From Ophiura sarsii (taxonomy: Eukaryota; Echinodermata; Ophiuroidea; Amphilepidida; Ophiuridae): 64,000 nucleotides of DNA. Shown here in pieces: positions 1 through 12,700 of the stretch; within the stretch, counting starts at the first letter, position 1, and each line of letters starts with the position of its first letter. A program made the position numbers and the translations under genes. The notes beneath the pieces were generated by a model. The model ran no database searches. It saw only the letters and a list, made by a program, of their open reading frames with translations, and had not been told where the DNA came from. The stretch is taken from the NCBI GenBank assembly GCA_035610835.1, contig CM069448.1:27243905-27307904 (forward strand), written 5' to 3'.

Positions 1-383
1 CAATAATTGTTTGTTCGTGTTAGTTTCCATCACTTTAATTGAATCGATTACAATACTTTTATCGCAAACCAATAGAGGATAACACTTTTTGTTTCTTTAA
101 TCAAAGCAAACTGAGGTATTTGATGCTTACCTATTAGACATATTGCCCTCATTCTGATAACATCGCAAAACAATTTGTGATAGAATAATCATAATTAGCA
201 AGGACGTGTTAAACACACTGGTGTCACATATATCGTCAAGTACCGTGAATTGCTGGTTGTGTACGGTGTTCTCCAAGTGTTTTATACGTGTATTTGAAAC
301 ATTCGGCGTGATGATATTTCTGAACTTTAAGGCGAGTTAGATGGCAATGACCATAGGGGCCTATAGTTAGTACGAAACCATAC

Positions 384-450
384 CTGTTATTAGCGCTGCA
401 AATACGGCAAGACTTAATGTCAGTGTCACGAAAACCTCAGCCTTCCCCAT
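384..450 (-). CDS. Candidate coding exon of a third gene, signal-peptide-like
   Basis: On the minus strand a consensus acceptor (TTTTTGTTGACAG) is followed at once by ATG and an open 67-nt segment, MGKAEVFVTLTLSLAVFAAL then IT, ending at ACAG|GTATGG (phase 1). The peptide looks like a signal peptide or membrane helix. Continuation would lie left of base 1. If the upstream segment near 1233 (TTTGAAAG|GTAAGT) is a 5' exon, this would be the first coding exon. No family is recognised. The call rests only on paired splice sites and a hydrophobic frame, so it could be chance. Confidence 0.4.
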
Positions 451-1232
451 CTGTCAACAAAAATATTATAACAATAATTAACACATACAAAATAGTATGA
501 TTTAAACTCTCCAGGTCTATACGTTCAGTTATATATAATTGAAGACCTCAAAGGATTTGACTACGGAGGGATAATTTTGAATACGATGGTCGTATTAAAG
601 TATATCGAATTCGTTAATGAATCCGTTAGCCACATCTTGAAAACTCGTTTTGGGACCAGAAAGTTGATTGACCACGGTTTTAATTTTTTCTCTTTTTATT
701 TTTTTCATCTGCTATGACAAATCAAATATACAAATTATATATGATTACAGATCAGTAACACGGTTTATGAAAGATGCGTCTCGAACCGAGGGTCACAAAA
801 TATAAAAAATAAAATCACGCGGCGAGAGACTAGACATCAAAGCACATATATTTAGTCACTTCAGCCCTGGTTTTAAAATGACCATAATTTACTTCGAAAG
901 GTTACTATTTTTTTGAATATTTCGCCATAAAGTTTGAAAATGTTATCTTGAGGAAAAAAGGAAACATTGTCCACATCTTATTTTCAACAAACAGCTTCCA
1001 CGCCTTTTTTTAAAATTAGTATCGATATAACTAGAGAAACGTATCACATGCAACAGGTCGGCTGGATGCGTTGCTATGGCGTGGCATTTTCATAGCATTC
1101 ATATGATATTGCAATATCAAATTTCAAGACCTCATTAAATCAGTTTACGGCTTTAAAAATATACCAAATTAAATAAACAAGTTACGTACTTCAAATTCAT
1201 TATCAAGTAAAAGGTACCTAATAATCACTTAC

Positions 1233-1300
1233 CTTTCAAATTTAGATGCGTAGGTAACACTAGCGGGTATTCTAAGAGCAATGCAAAACCTGCACAAACC
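1233..1300 (-). other. Possible 5' exon end (donor) for the left-edge gene
   Basis: A strong minus-strand donor, TTTGAAAG|GTAAGTGA, lies at 1233/1232, in the right orientation to splice to the acceptor at 451. The upstream limit of the exon is unknown. Weak, context-only evidence. Confidence 0.2.
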
Positions 1301-2039
1301 GTGAGTCTATCTCGTTACTAGGACTATTCCGAATTAAAATCCCCGGGGGCGAACAAAATATCTGGTTGTTAAGATCTGGCGTACTGGACAACAGAAACAA
1401 CCAATGACATGCATCCACCACTCTGCACTTGACGTTGGCAAAATAATAGTGAAAACAATAATGTATTGATATATATATCCAATATAATTACAATAATTAT
1501 GGGGAGTACTAGAGAAAGATAATAGCTTTCGGTCACGCCCAATTGTTAGTGACTTATTGATGACTGGTACATGAAGAAAAAAAGTAGCAAGGAATCGTAG
1601 ACGGGGAGACTCGCTTATCATGCTTTATATAGGCATTATTAACGGGCGAAATTACATTTAAGAGAAAACGTCAGTCTGGAAAATGTAATAAAGAAAGGAC
1701 AAAAACCCAAGTTATTTGTATAAAATCTAATATTTATCTTGGATATGTCGATATTATACAAAGATGCGTATTAAAGAAATTAAAAAAACACAAAAAACAA
1801 CACCCTTCCTTCTTGTATGTAAAATATAAACTTTTTAAAATTCTAACATGTCTATAATGTAACTATAACGAGGGCATCAATGATGCAGGCAAGCAGAACC
1901 GCGACATTTTTGCAGGTTTCAGCATATCTACAATGACTCATGATAGATCTGGCCATGATGAAATTGGAATGATGGATTTTCAGCTTAGTTTAGTTTCAAT
2001 TGGACTTCACATTAATTTGAGCAACAACTTTATTTCACA

Positions 2040-2790
2040 ACACGACCTAAGATGACATTTAACCTTGTTAACATAATCATGCAGGGTCCCATGTTACAAC
2101 TGTAACCTAAGTGAGTTCCAATTGGACTTTAACTTATTGGTTGAAGACCGAGTGTTATTTTTAGAGTTACAGTTAATTGAGTGTTATTTTTAGAGTTACA
2201 GTTAATTTGAATTAGTTGTTGCATTAAGGAGTTATAGCTAATTCAATTTTTTTGACTAAAATATGCAAATTATCTAATTATCATATTAACACATTATGCA
2301 AAGAGATCTAGCTTACAACAATTGTGCAGCCGATCATGTCCCGTGTCATACTAGCTAACTTGGAAGTGTATCACTCATTGTTTTTAAGATTAAGAGCCAA
2401 ATCTTTCCAAAATATGTAAATTAGGACATTAACATAATTACAACCATACAAATAAGCCCTAACATTGATCAATTATAAATCTAGTCATGTCTTAACATCC
2501 TAAGTTGGTAGAGGTTAAACAGTCTATCAGTTGAAGAGTTATAATTAATTGAATAAGTTGTTGCCAAAGTTATAGCTTGGACCAATGGTACATACAGCTG
2601 ATCATGTCCTATCATACTGTAGCTAAATTGGAAGTGTAATACCGTACCCATTGTTTTCAAAATTAAGAGCCAAATCAAAGATATGACAGATTTGGCCAAA
2701 TATGCCAATTAGCACATTAGAATAATTCCTAGTTTGTAAGAGGTTAAGTCAGTCTATTCATTGAAAATTTATATTTAATTGAATTAGTCC
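2040..2790. repeat. Imperfect ~270-bp tandem repeat
   Basis: The block with GATCATGTCC, then (A)TTGGAAGTGTA, then TTAAGAGCCAAATC occurs at about 2330-2405 and again at 2598-2678, offset about 268 bp. Inside, a 31-bp unit (GAGTGTTATTTTTAGAGTTA...) is directly duplicated at about 2150-2212. Confidence 0.6.
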
Positions 2791-3401
2791 TGGTCGCGCG
2801 AGTGTTTCTCACGTACATCCACACAGCAAACAGGATATTGTGCAACCGCAGTGTTGGTATAATTTTAAATAAAAACAAGGAACTACATACATTCCCAGTA
2901 AAATATACCTCAGACACTTTATTTTTCTACTCTATTCCTCTTAACCTTGGTCACAGGCTGATCCCGGGAGGCTGATCAGTGAAATTCGAATCATACACAA
3001 ATCGATGAATCATGGTTTATAGAGAGTCTATAATGTGATGCGATCAAGCAAAATCAGTCTGAAGTAGGGCGTATCACATTTTCAGTTCCTTATGATTGTT
3101 CAAAACAATTGATCAGTGTAAATATTTATACAATTACACCACTGGCACAGCCCTTTTATAGGAATTCTTAATTTACCGTCTACTAACTGCTTTTCTGAGA
3201 TTAAGTTGAACTAGGGAATAAAGCTGTGTTACAAACAAATATTGCGCTTTATATCCATTTAGTGGGACGCCCGATTTAAATTCACCATACCATGTTTTTA
3301 TCTTATAATAAACCATATTATTTCATTACCTCATGGCCCTTGGTTATTTCACATTTCTTCATTAACCCCCTACCTCCCCTCCCAAACACATTACTTCATT
3401 A

Positions 3402-3424
3402 CCCCCCCCCCCCCCCCCCCCCCC
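3402..3424. repeat. Poly(C) run, 23 bases
   Basis: Uninterrupted C run, with C-rich sequence in the 40 bases before it. Length is likely unreliable in assembly. Confidence 0.9.
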
Positions 3425-4003
3425 ATCTCAACCCCAAGGCCTAACCTTTACCATCTCCCGTAGCACAGTGTATTTCTCCATTAATATTTGCCCGTGGAAA
3501 GTGTTAATAATATTTCAACAGTCATACCTAAATGGAGATACCCAAGAAAACGTGCTATCTTTCTGATCTTTCACAGTAATTCCACCATGCTATCTTTAAC
3601 TTGCAGTTATTTCACCATTTTCTCCAAAACATTTCTTTGCATGGTCAACAAGTAACAAATAAACAAGACACAAACACGTATTAAACATACCAATGTTTGA
3701 AGTATTTCATCCACAAGTTTCACTGACTTATGGTTTATTTATTTAATCCTCATCAATATTTCAGAAGGAACAAATTAAAATCATACTAGTTTTTCATGCC
3801 CCTCACACATCCCTGTTCAGGACTTCTGTTTTGTTCTTTATCTTTCTTTCTTAATTTCATCCATAATAAGGTTTTACAAAGACAAGTTTGCGTTAATACA
3901 CTCAAATTGACTAAGGCCAGAGTCAAATATGCACACAATCTAAATAATGGGGTCAAATTCTGACCCCATTTTAGGTTGTGCATCATTTGACCCTGTTGTG
4001 TAC

Positions 4004-4260
4004 TTAACACTTTCCACGCAGCTATTGGTTTTACTATACAAAACACAGATACAGATTTCTCAAAAAGAAACCTTTCCCAACTTTCAAGGTCTATCTCAAG
4101 ATTTACTGAACCAATACTAGGCACGTTTGTACTTATTTCAATGAATTTTTCGTGGTGATTCCAAATATGCTAATGAAATTCAATAATGTTGTCATTTTTG
4201 AAACATTGTGTAACATTTTGGAAAGTCGTCTGCAGACGCCTGCCACGTGGAAAGTGTTAA
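4004..4260. mobile_element. TTAA-flanked MITE, copy a
   Basis: Begins TTAACACTTTCCACG and ends CGTGGAAAGTGTTAA, so it has ~15-bp terminal inverted repeats with TTAA at each edge. TTAA is the target of the piggyBac superfamily, but no transposase is present. Internal landmarks GTCTGCAGAC and ATGGTGATTCCAAATATG recur in the copies at 10254, 32211 and 57905. Confidence 0.8.
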
Positions 4261-5910
4261 AGTATACATCCCCAGAAACATGAAACATTACAATGGCCTC
4301 ATTTTTGATTAAGTTATATGACTCCCCAAGCAATGTCACGCTTGTGATAACAATATTAAAATTAAAAAGGGGATTTAAAAAGCTATAAGGAAGAGAAACA
4401 ACTTTGAAGTCATTTATTTTAAGGGTATATTTGTAATTTTAGGAATGTTTGTTAGTGGTTAATTTTGTTTGCCATTTTAAAAGAAGGAAGGGAGTACAAA
4501 TATGGTAAAGTGTTTCTAACTTAGATGACGACTTTGAAATAATAATATGAGGGGAAAAGACAGAGGTACATATAGGAAGCAACCAACTCTATCTTGGCAT
4601 TCTACATAAATTATATGGAAATATTATTACCAATCTACCCTTAACACAAAAAGTCCCTGACCAGGTGCTCTGATGTCCGCTTATCTAAAATCAATAATCG
4701 GTACTAAAAATCTGAGATACACATTTAATGAGCAAATTTATGATACCTCATTCAATCATAAAAATCGAATGGATACTTTTAAAGTTATGATGATTTCAAT
4801 AACTACGACTAACGACAAATTTTGGATTAGCCAACATCAAAGCACCTGGTCAGGGACTTTTTGTGTTAGGTGTATTTGCAAAATTGTCAAACTTAAAAAT
4901 CGATATCAACTTAATACTTTTCTGATGGAGCCTCACCTTCTCAAAGACTCTGTTTCTTTTCCCTTCATCAAAATGCCCATAAGGCAACACAATAAACCAC
5001 CCCCTGTTGTACAGGCCTGACCGACCTATTTTTTTTATAGAAATTGGTGAAAACATTTTTTACGTACAAATGAATACCGACCCAAACATTTTTTGTGCTT
5101 GTCGAAAACAGCAAATTGTTTACAGATTTGTTATGGTCATTTTGAGGAAAAATAATAATAAGAAAAACCCCAACCAACCGACCCGACCTGAGATCCCTTT
5201 GGCCGTACAACAGTGTTTTTTGTGTGTGTGTCACCTAACATGATGCAATATGAATATCCTATGCACTACTCAATCAATTCAATTTGCAACAACATGGCAA
5301 CAGATCCCCGGGGTTGTACTTGTTTGTATGCAGGGCAGGTGTCATGCCTAACAAAAACCATGTACAAATATATCAACAATTTTTAGTCCAAATGCCTAAT
5401 TCTGGAAGACCTTCTATTTTAATAAAAACAAATAGGAAGATTGATTTGGATTGAGAAAAGAAGTTTAAATGAAGAAGACTGCTCATAGAAAGAAGCTCAT
5501 TCTGCATTATTATGGATTCTTATATAGTGGATGTGGTTTTGGATGCCAACAGGTAATTTGATTGGTTTTTTGGCTGATTTTCTGACGATATGCACTATAT
5601 ATAAGATGAGACAATGGTATATAGTTTGGGGCGGGGCTTTTCATTGAGTAATAATACCTTCAGTGTGTATGGTCATCGCGTTAGCGTGCCCTACACAAAG
5701 TCGCCAGCGTATGCGATGTGCGTATAACGCAGTGTTGCCATGTGTGCATGTGCTAAGAACGCGATAAATTTGAAGCAGGACGTTAGTAAACAGCTCGCTG
5801 GATTCGCCAATTTTATAAAGGGGCAAATTTGTTGTTGTTTGATTAAAATAAATCTAACAAAATGTGTTATTTAATGATAAAAGATAAAAATAACCAATAA
5901 ACTAAATAAG

Positions 5911-6018
5911 AATGAGAATAAAATATAGTTTGTAGCAGTTTGGCTATATACGATGGTCTAATAATACATTATAAGACCATCGTAAATAGCAAAACAGCCA
6001 CAAACTATATTTTATTCT
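5911..6018. mobile_element. Foldback element with ~45-bp arms
   Basis: The left arm from about 5914 (AGAATAAAATATAGTTTGTA...) through GACCATCG/CGATGGTC pairs with the right arm 5974-6018, which ends ACAAACTATATTTTATTCT. The loop is ~14 nt (5960-5973). Only a few mismatches. Probably a short MITE or a collapsed TIR pair. Confidence 0.75.
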
Positions 6019-6179
6019 CTAATTTAATAAGGGAGGATATCCGGAGGTGTTATTAGTGTTATATAGGCAGTGTTAGTGTTATATAGGCGGTGTTAGTGTT
6101 TTATAGGTTGAATTGGGTGACTACTATTTTAATTTCATTAGGGAACATATAAGGGAGATTTAAATAATAAAAATACTGC

Positions 6180-7340
6180 AAGTCACAACTTGCGAATCCC
6201 CCTGGCTGGGAGATCAACTAAATGAGGTCAAAGGTCACATAGAGGTCATGTTCCGGTGTTAATGTTTCTTTTCTCCAAATTTGACGTCAATCGGGCAACT
6301 TTTTCGATTTGACCTCTGGATGACCTTTGACCTCTGGATGACCCTTGACCTCAGATGCCCTCTAATTATTTGTTTGACATGTTCCCCGATGTTCATAACC
6401 CGATTTCACCCCTTGTTGACCTTTGACCTTGGATGACCTCGGATGACCTCTAATTAATTTTAGACATGTTCACCCGGTGTTCTTTTTTCTTTTCTCCAAG
6501 TTTGAAGTCAATCCGGCAACCTTTATGATTTGAACTTTGATTGACCTTTTTTTTTACCTCAGATGACCTCGGATGATCTCTAATTATTTGTTGACATGGT
6601 CCCCCGGTGTTCATTGCACGAATTAACCCCTTGTTGATCTTTGACCTTGGATGACCTCTATTGACCTAAATGAGGTCAGAGGTCACATAGGGGCCATGTT
6701 CCCCCGGTGTTCATGTTTCTTTTCTCCAAGTTTGATGTCAATCAGGCAACTTTTATGATTTGACCTCTGGATGACCTTTGACTTCAGATGACCTCTAATT
6801 ATTTTTTTACATGTTCCCCCGGTGTTCATTGCACAATTTAACCCCTTGATGACCTTTAACCTTGGTTGACCTAGGATGACCTCTAATTAATTTTAGACAT
6901 GTTCACCCGATGTTCATGTTTCTTTTCTCCAAGTTTGAAGCCAATCAGCCAACTTTTACGATTTGACCAATGGATGACCTTTGACCTGAAAACCGTTGAC
7001 CTCGGATGACCTCCAATTAATTTTAGACATGTTCACCTGGTGTTCATGTTTCTTTTCTCAAAGTTTGAAGTCAATTGGGCAACTTTTACGATTTGACCCC
7101 TGGATGACCTTTGACCTCAGATGACCTTTGCAAAATAGACCCTAAAAAAAGCAGCCACAGTGTTTGACCATGGCCTAGTACCTATTGATGAAGGTTTGAA
7201 GTCAATCCGTCCATTCGTTCAAAAGATACAGCATTCGGTTAAAAGGCTAACCAAAAAGGCTAACCAAAAGGCACACACACACCCCCACAGACGGATGCAC
7301 ATTACATGATGACAAAATCCCCTTCTGGTTTTACAAACCA
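6180..7340. repeat. TGACCTTTGACC-rich tandem repeat with fixed 3' end
   Basis: Units contain TCTCCAAGTTTGAAGTCAAT...GGCAACTTT, then TGACCTTTGACCTCAGATGA, then CATGTTCCCCCGGTGTTCA. Unit starts near 6273, 6493, 6723, 6927 and 7056 give spacings of about 220, 230, 204 and 129 bp. The 3' end carries ACACACACACCCCCACAGACGG and a GGTTTTACAAACC hairpin. A related ending occurs after the array at 48240. Confidence 0.75.
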
Positions 7341-8826
7341 GGGGGATAAAAAGGTCCTTCTAGAGGGATGTTTCTTCATATGGCCAGGTATAAAGTTAAG
7401 ACTCCAGACTAACTTGTTATGTGCATACAATTTCGCAGCTCTCACTTTGAGTACATTTTTAGATTTTAGAAGTGGTTTAAACAAAAGATCATTACTATCA
7501 TGTTTTCGATATAAAAGACTGATTTGGTTGAGCTATATATTGATTCTTAAATAATTATATTGTACACAATAACTGTTAAACTTATATATACAAATTAAAA
7601 TATATATTATAATACTTTTTTGCAAAACTTGATTAAAAATACAAATGCGAAAAACAATCTTGACCATATAAAGTGAAAATTCAGGAAGAAATAATAACAA
7701 AAAAACAAATTCTCCATGGTAGACACATAAGACTTCTTCCCTTGAAATCATAATGAAATTGAAAAGTGATATATTTCTTTGCATTTAAAATGCCTGTAAT
7801 ATTAATATGTTCAATTATCTATCACTTTTTATCACACTTATGAATTCGAGGGCTGAGCGCTGGAAGGCTGCAACTCACTTGGGGGAAATTGATATTTTGA
7901 TACTAACAATCAGTAATAATCCTTATTATTGTTGGCAGTTTTGCAAACTTTGTGACTACTACTGGGCCACAGAATTGGGCTACTTTTGCCCATTTCGCTT
8001 CCGACAAAAGCAGGTGTCGGCCTGCAAAAAGTTGGGCTGCCAATGCAGTTTTTATGGGCTCAACATAAATTGGGCTACAGAGTACCCTTTTTTATACACT
8101 TTGCATATTCTCTTTTAGGCCATGGTAAAAAGAAATACTGTTCTCAGGGCTCACCCTATACATTTGTTTAGAAATTGATGAACAAAAAAAGATCACAAGC
8201 GACTGAATTCCGATCCATATTTGAATCTGTTATGTGTGATTTTGTGTTTCATTTTGAAGGAAAAAAAGAAAGCCAGATTAAACTCTTTTTAAGTCACCTT
8301 ACCCTATTTCTTTCTTGTTAAATCAATTTGAGGATACAAAGAATACTGAGAAAAACACCTTTGACCCCAACAAATTATGTAAACAAAGTACACTTATATC
8401 CTTAGTAAAACCAGACATGTTTGTGTGTATTTAAATTTCGCGAAGAGTATTTACTCGCGAACATTTCAGGCTGCGAATATTTCCAATCAACCTAATAGCA
8501 GCGCATTGCAAAGTTACACAATGTAACTCCAAAGTTTTTACATTTGTGAAAGTTTCATGCTGTGATTTAGGCCAGTGTTGCTGATTTGTGAAATTTTAAA
8601 CTTACGAACATTTCTGGTTATACAGTATTCAAACAATATATTTTGACATATCATATCATTAAATACTAGTTATAATCAAAACAAATAATTGTCAATCATT
8701 TCAAACCTTTCCCTTACGTACTACATCACATCTGCGTGATTGTGACAGCATTGTGCGCCTATAGAATGCAGTGCGCCGCAAAATGAACGCGAGTTCTCAG
8801 ATCGTGATGCTCGGATCAACAATAAT

Positions 8827-8832
8827 TTTATT
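8827..8832 (-). terminator. Possible TAPT1 poly(A) signal
   Basis: AATAAA on the minus strand about 455 nt after the TAPT1 stop, in AT-rich DNA. One of several possible sites; no transcript data. Confidence 0.25.
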
Positions 8833-9286
8833 ATAGTTGAGAACTCACAAATGAAAGTTGTTAATATCAAATAAAAACTCATTCCAAGCTTTTAAACTAT
8901 TTGTAATATATTTTTTGTCTAAATATTTTTATACTCATAATTTTTGATTGCCTTATTCAAAAATGAGTTTCCGGATAACTTGAACTTTTTGAAATAACAA
9001 ATAAATGGTCAATTCCCTTCAAGATCACTTTCAAGACATCATTTTGAATGAAAAACATAAAACAAGTATTCAAATATTGATTTTAAGATTTAAAACAAAT
9101 ATCAAAGTAGACATTTATCTATGATCTCATGATCTGAACTTAGCAGCTTTTTCTCTTATTGTTTTTGGAGTAGCACTCTTTTATAATTAAAAAACTGTCC
9201 ATTTTATGGAAGAAATAAATATCCCCAAATTTCCCAGCACAACAAATTGATTTAAAAATCATCCCCTATATCAAACAACACAAATG

Positions 9287-9734
9287 CTACACGATTCTGT
9301 TACTACATAGAGTATATCTATCAATCTCAGATAAAGTTCTATCTCGGCCTTTTGATTTCTTCTTTGGGCTGGCCTCTAGGAGGCGCTTTGTAGGCCTCGG
9401 CGACGCCGACGCTCCCGGAATATCAGGCGACCCCGGCATATCCGGCAGATTCACAGTACTCTCCGACATAGTCAGGCCGGCTTCTGTGAGCCCCGTGTAA
9501 CCTTTCCCTGTGCTGTCTGATGATGATGTCGTGGTGGTGACCCCTGTGTAACTCTGTGATCTAGAATGAGTTTGGTATGGTTTTCTGGTGCTGTGGCTCA
9601 TGGATGCGCTGCGTGCAGCTGGTCTGCTGGGTGCTTGCGGGGACTCATTTTCTTCAAATAGTTTGGCTTCTTTGGCGTAAGCCATTCCTTTGCCAAGCAA
9701 AACAATGCTGGTGAGAACTTTGAATGCCATTAGA
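9287..9734 (-). CDS. TAPT1: TAPT1 exon 13 (C-terminal tail and stop)
   Basis: Acceptor TATTTCACAG; the stop is TAG at 9289-9287. Begins [26 protein letters not shown] (human LISLKVLNSIVLLGKSCQYV-KEAKM), the last membrane segment. A Ser/Thr/Pro-rich tail follows with a basic patch ([11 protein letters not shown]) and the conserved terminal block [16 protein letters not shown] possible poly(A) signal on this strand (AATAAA, 8832-8827) lies about 455 nt past the stop. Confidence 0.95.
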
Positions 9735-12700
9735 CTGTGAAATAATAACAAAATTTGATCTTAAAACTAAACAAATTCATTATTCCTATTCATATAATGA
9801 AAATGAAAATACAAACAATGGCAAAGTGTACTTTAGGTCCCAGATTCTGGACTGTACTACTGGAACACACAGTATTGTTTTATACCGGTACAAATTCAGT
9901 GTTCCAGTATAGGACGTTACTGGCACATATAAAAATGTTCCAGTATCGGGTGACACCGGAACACAATTATGTACCAGCATCGTTCAATTTACTACTGGTA
10001 GCATTGATATTGGAAGATAAACACATGCCAGTATCACTCGATCCTGGAACACAAATTGGTGTCCCAGTATCAGACGATACTGGAACAATAAAATTGTACC
10101 AGTATCGACATTACTGGTAAATTTCATGTGCCAGTATCATGCGATACTGGTATACCACGACTTAAAGTACACTTCTCCTCAAATAAATCCCATTTGGCAT
10201 TAGGCTCAATACGTCAAAAAATGGGCATAAATATAGGAATATCTGCCCTTACTTTAACACTTTCCACGCGACTATTGTTTTAACATACACAAAACAGATT
10301 TTTCAAAAACATTTCCCAATTTTCAAGGATTACTGAACTAATATTAGGCATGTTAGTACTTGTTTCAATGCATTTCTCATGGTGATTCCAAATATGGTAA
10401 TGAAATTCAATAATGTTGACATTTTTGAAACATTTTGTGACATTTTGGAATGTCGTCTGCAGACAACTGCCGCGTGGAAAGTGTTAATATGCTTATGCCG
10501 GACCCAGGATGGGAGGTGAAGAATTCCACACATAGTCAGTAGGGCTCCAATGGCTTACTATACAAATTATATGAATTGTTATCCTACAGGAGAACTCACA
10601 TGCTTTACTGGGTCATTTTAATCAGAACATAAGGAGCTTGAGGTCTCTTTAAAAGCGTGAAATTTGTAACATAGGCTGACCATTATCTTCACTACAACAC
10701 ATTGTATAACTCAACTATTCAATGGTAAAGTTTTTATTTTTGGTAAACTGGGAGATCTTAATTGATGATGAAAGCCATTTCTGGTGATCAGAAGCCCCCA
10801 TTATACATACTGGTGTAACACTGAGATCAAGTTTAAACATTAAATTCACGCTCCGGCTCAGAGTCATACTATCCTAGTAATATCACGGGTTGATAACGGT
10901 TCATGGGGGCTCAGATAGGGTATAGTTCAGTCAGTTCAAAATTGGGCAACCTGCTTTCAGCAAATTAATACAGAAGGGTGGGCGCTCAAAACATTCGCAC
11001 AACGCAACATGGCACACCGTAAATTGTAAGCGTGCATGCATCTGCCAGAAAAATGTGTGTACGCTTGGATTACCTTTGCGAGTGGAGAGATAAAAACTGC
11101 CTGTGTGACATGTGCGCACAGCGTGGAAAAAAAAATCATTTTTATGCTAAAATTATCTTTTTCTTATTTTAACTTCTTTTTTTTTGGGGGGGGGGGGGCA
11201 AACAATTTTTTTGGGGGGTGGGGGGAATGCCCCTCACCCCTTTCCCCCTTGTAGTGCCGCCACTGGTGATCAAGCGAAATGAGTCACATGTCGGCAGTTT
11301 TGAATTTTGATATTTGTCCATCCTTCAAAGGCAGGTGAAAAATGCTACAGTTTTAAAGTTACAAACAGTTTACCAACTGAGAAAACAAGGTAAAACATTA
11401 GAATTTGTCACTTCTTTTTACGTATAACTCAAAATCAATATTCCCGACATACGACTGATTCCGCTTGATCGCTTCACATATGTCTCACCAATTTGGAACT
11501 GATTACATTATAAATATAGTCCTATAGTATAATAACCTGCCATGCTGGGCAAAACCTCATGAACACATGCCCCTGTTTGTACACTATCTGATCCAGACTT
11601 AGTAGTATTGATAACAAATTCTGGAAGTTTTCTTGAGTAGTTTTGTTACTTCTATATAAGACTCCCCCCCCCCCCCCCATACCTTTGAATGTTGTTGAAC
11701 ATAGAAAGTGCATTACAAAAGGGGTCCTTCTTCTGAGCAACATAGCAACAGGGGAACACAGGGTATACTTAAAAGAGGCAAAGCATGGAAGTGTCTTTGC
11801 AGTTTTGTCCAGAATTGTTGGAAGCCATCACAGCATTTGGAGGAAAATACTTGTCCTTAAGCTAAATAATATTTAATATTCTCAAAATTGGACATCCATA
11901 ATAAGAATTATTACAATGAAGAAAGAGAAAAAGAAATGCTATTATAATGTTGGTATGCTTACCATAGATAGACTAAGATGCAAAGGATCACGCCTTCAAT
12001 TCCATGTACATTTACTGATTGGCTTACTATACGATAAACCTATAAAATGAATAAATAAAAAAAGACAAAAAAGAATAAAATTACATCAATGTTCAGTAAA
12101 ATTGCATCAATATTCAATATGTTACCATGAATGTATTTTACGCATAAAAATAATTCTTCCCAGGAGTCAAAAACTCAAAATATTGAGTGCATTATTCAGG
12201 AATATATTATGGATTCTTTTCAAAGACTGGCTTTTATCATTTGTGTCATTCAATGGAGAATTTCACTTTTTAATTGGTCTCTCATGACTGCTACATCACA
12301 CTATCAATTCATTAACAAAACGTAAGGGACACATAATCATTTCAACTAATTTAAAATGGAGCATGTCACTTTTCAATTTGTCTCATGAATATTTGATGAC
12401 ACTACCAAAGTCATCAACATAATACTGAATTACCCGAAGGCGACAACAAAAGCACCCTATTCTACGGCCAAACAGACATCTCAAGAAGGGTCGGTCAGTC
12501 GGGCGTCCCCCCCCCCCCCACCTGCCCAATTTGCATGAAATTTCTAATTAAAAATATATTTTGTTCAAAAAAATCCACACAAAAATGGAATGGTATTTCT
12601 CCTGCATTGCCTGGTAGAGTAGAGTACTGTATGCCCAGTATCCGAATGGGTCTTATGCTTGGCATCATGGTAATTCTCCTGCATTGCCTGGTAGAGTACT

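Larger units (their letters stand above)
451..9286. other. Intergenic region 3' of TAPT1
   Basis: No ORF with recognisable protein similarity. It holds a ~270-bp imperfect tandem repeat (2040-2780), a 23-C run (3402-3424), a TTAA MITE (4004-4260), two GGTCGG-type fragments (near 5010 and 5170), a foldback (5911-6018), the TGACC array (6180-7340), and otherwise AT-rich sequence. The expected TAPT1 3' UTR occupies roughly 8800-9286. Confidence 0.6.
9735..11962 (-). other. TAPT1 intron 12
   Basis: Contains the palindrome MITE (9825-10173), TTAA MITE copy b, a TATAGTTCAGTCAGTT-type MITE fragment from 10921, a G-run segment ending in TAGTGCCGCCACTGG (11190-11270), and an inverted-repeat element (11276-11480). 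No other coding signal. Confidence 0.8.

Noticed and set aside
9755..10120. Plus-strand ORF of 121 aa and minus ORF rich in [12 protein letters not shown] units
   Set aside because: Both come from the palindromic MITE; symmetric units open frames on both strands.
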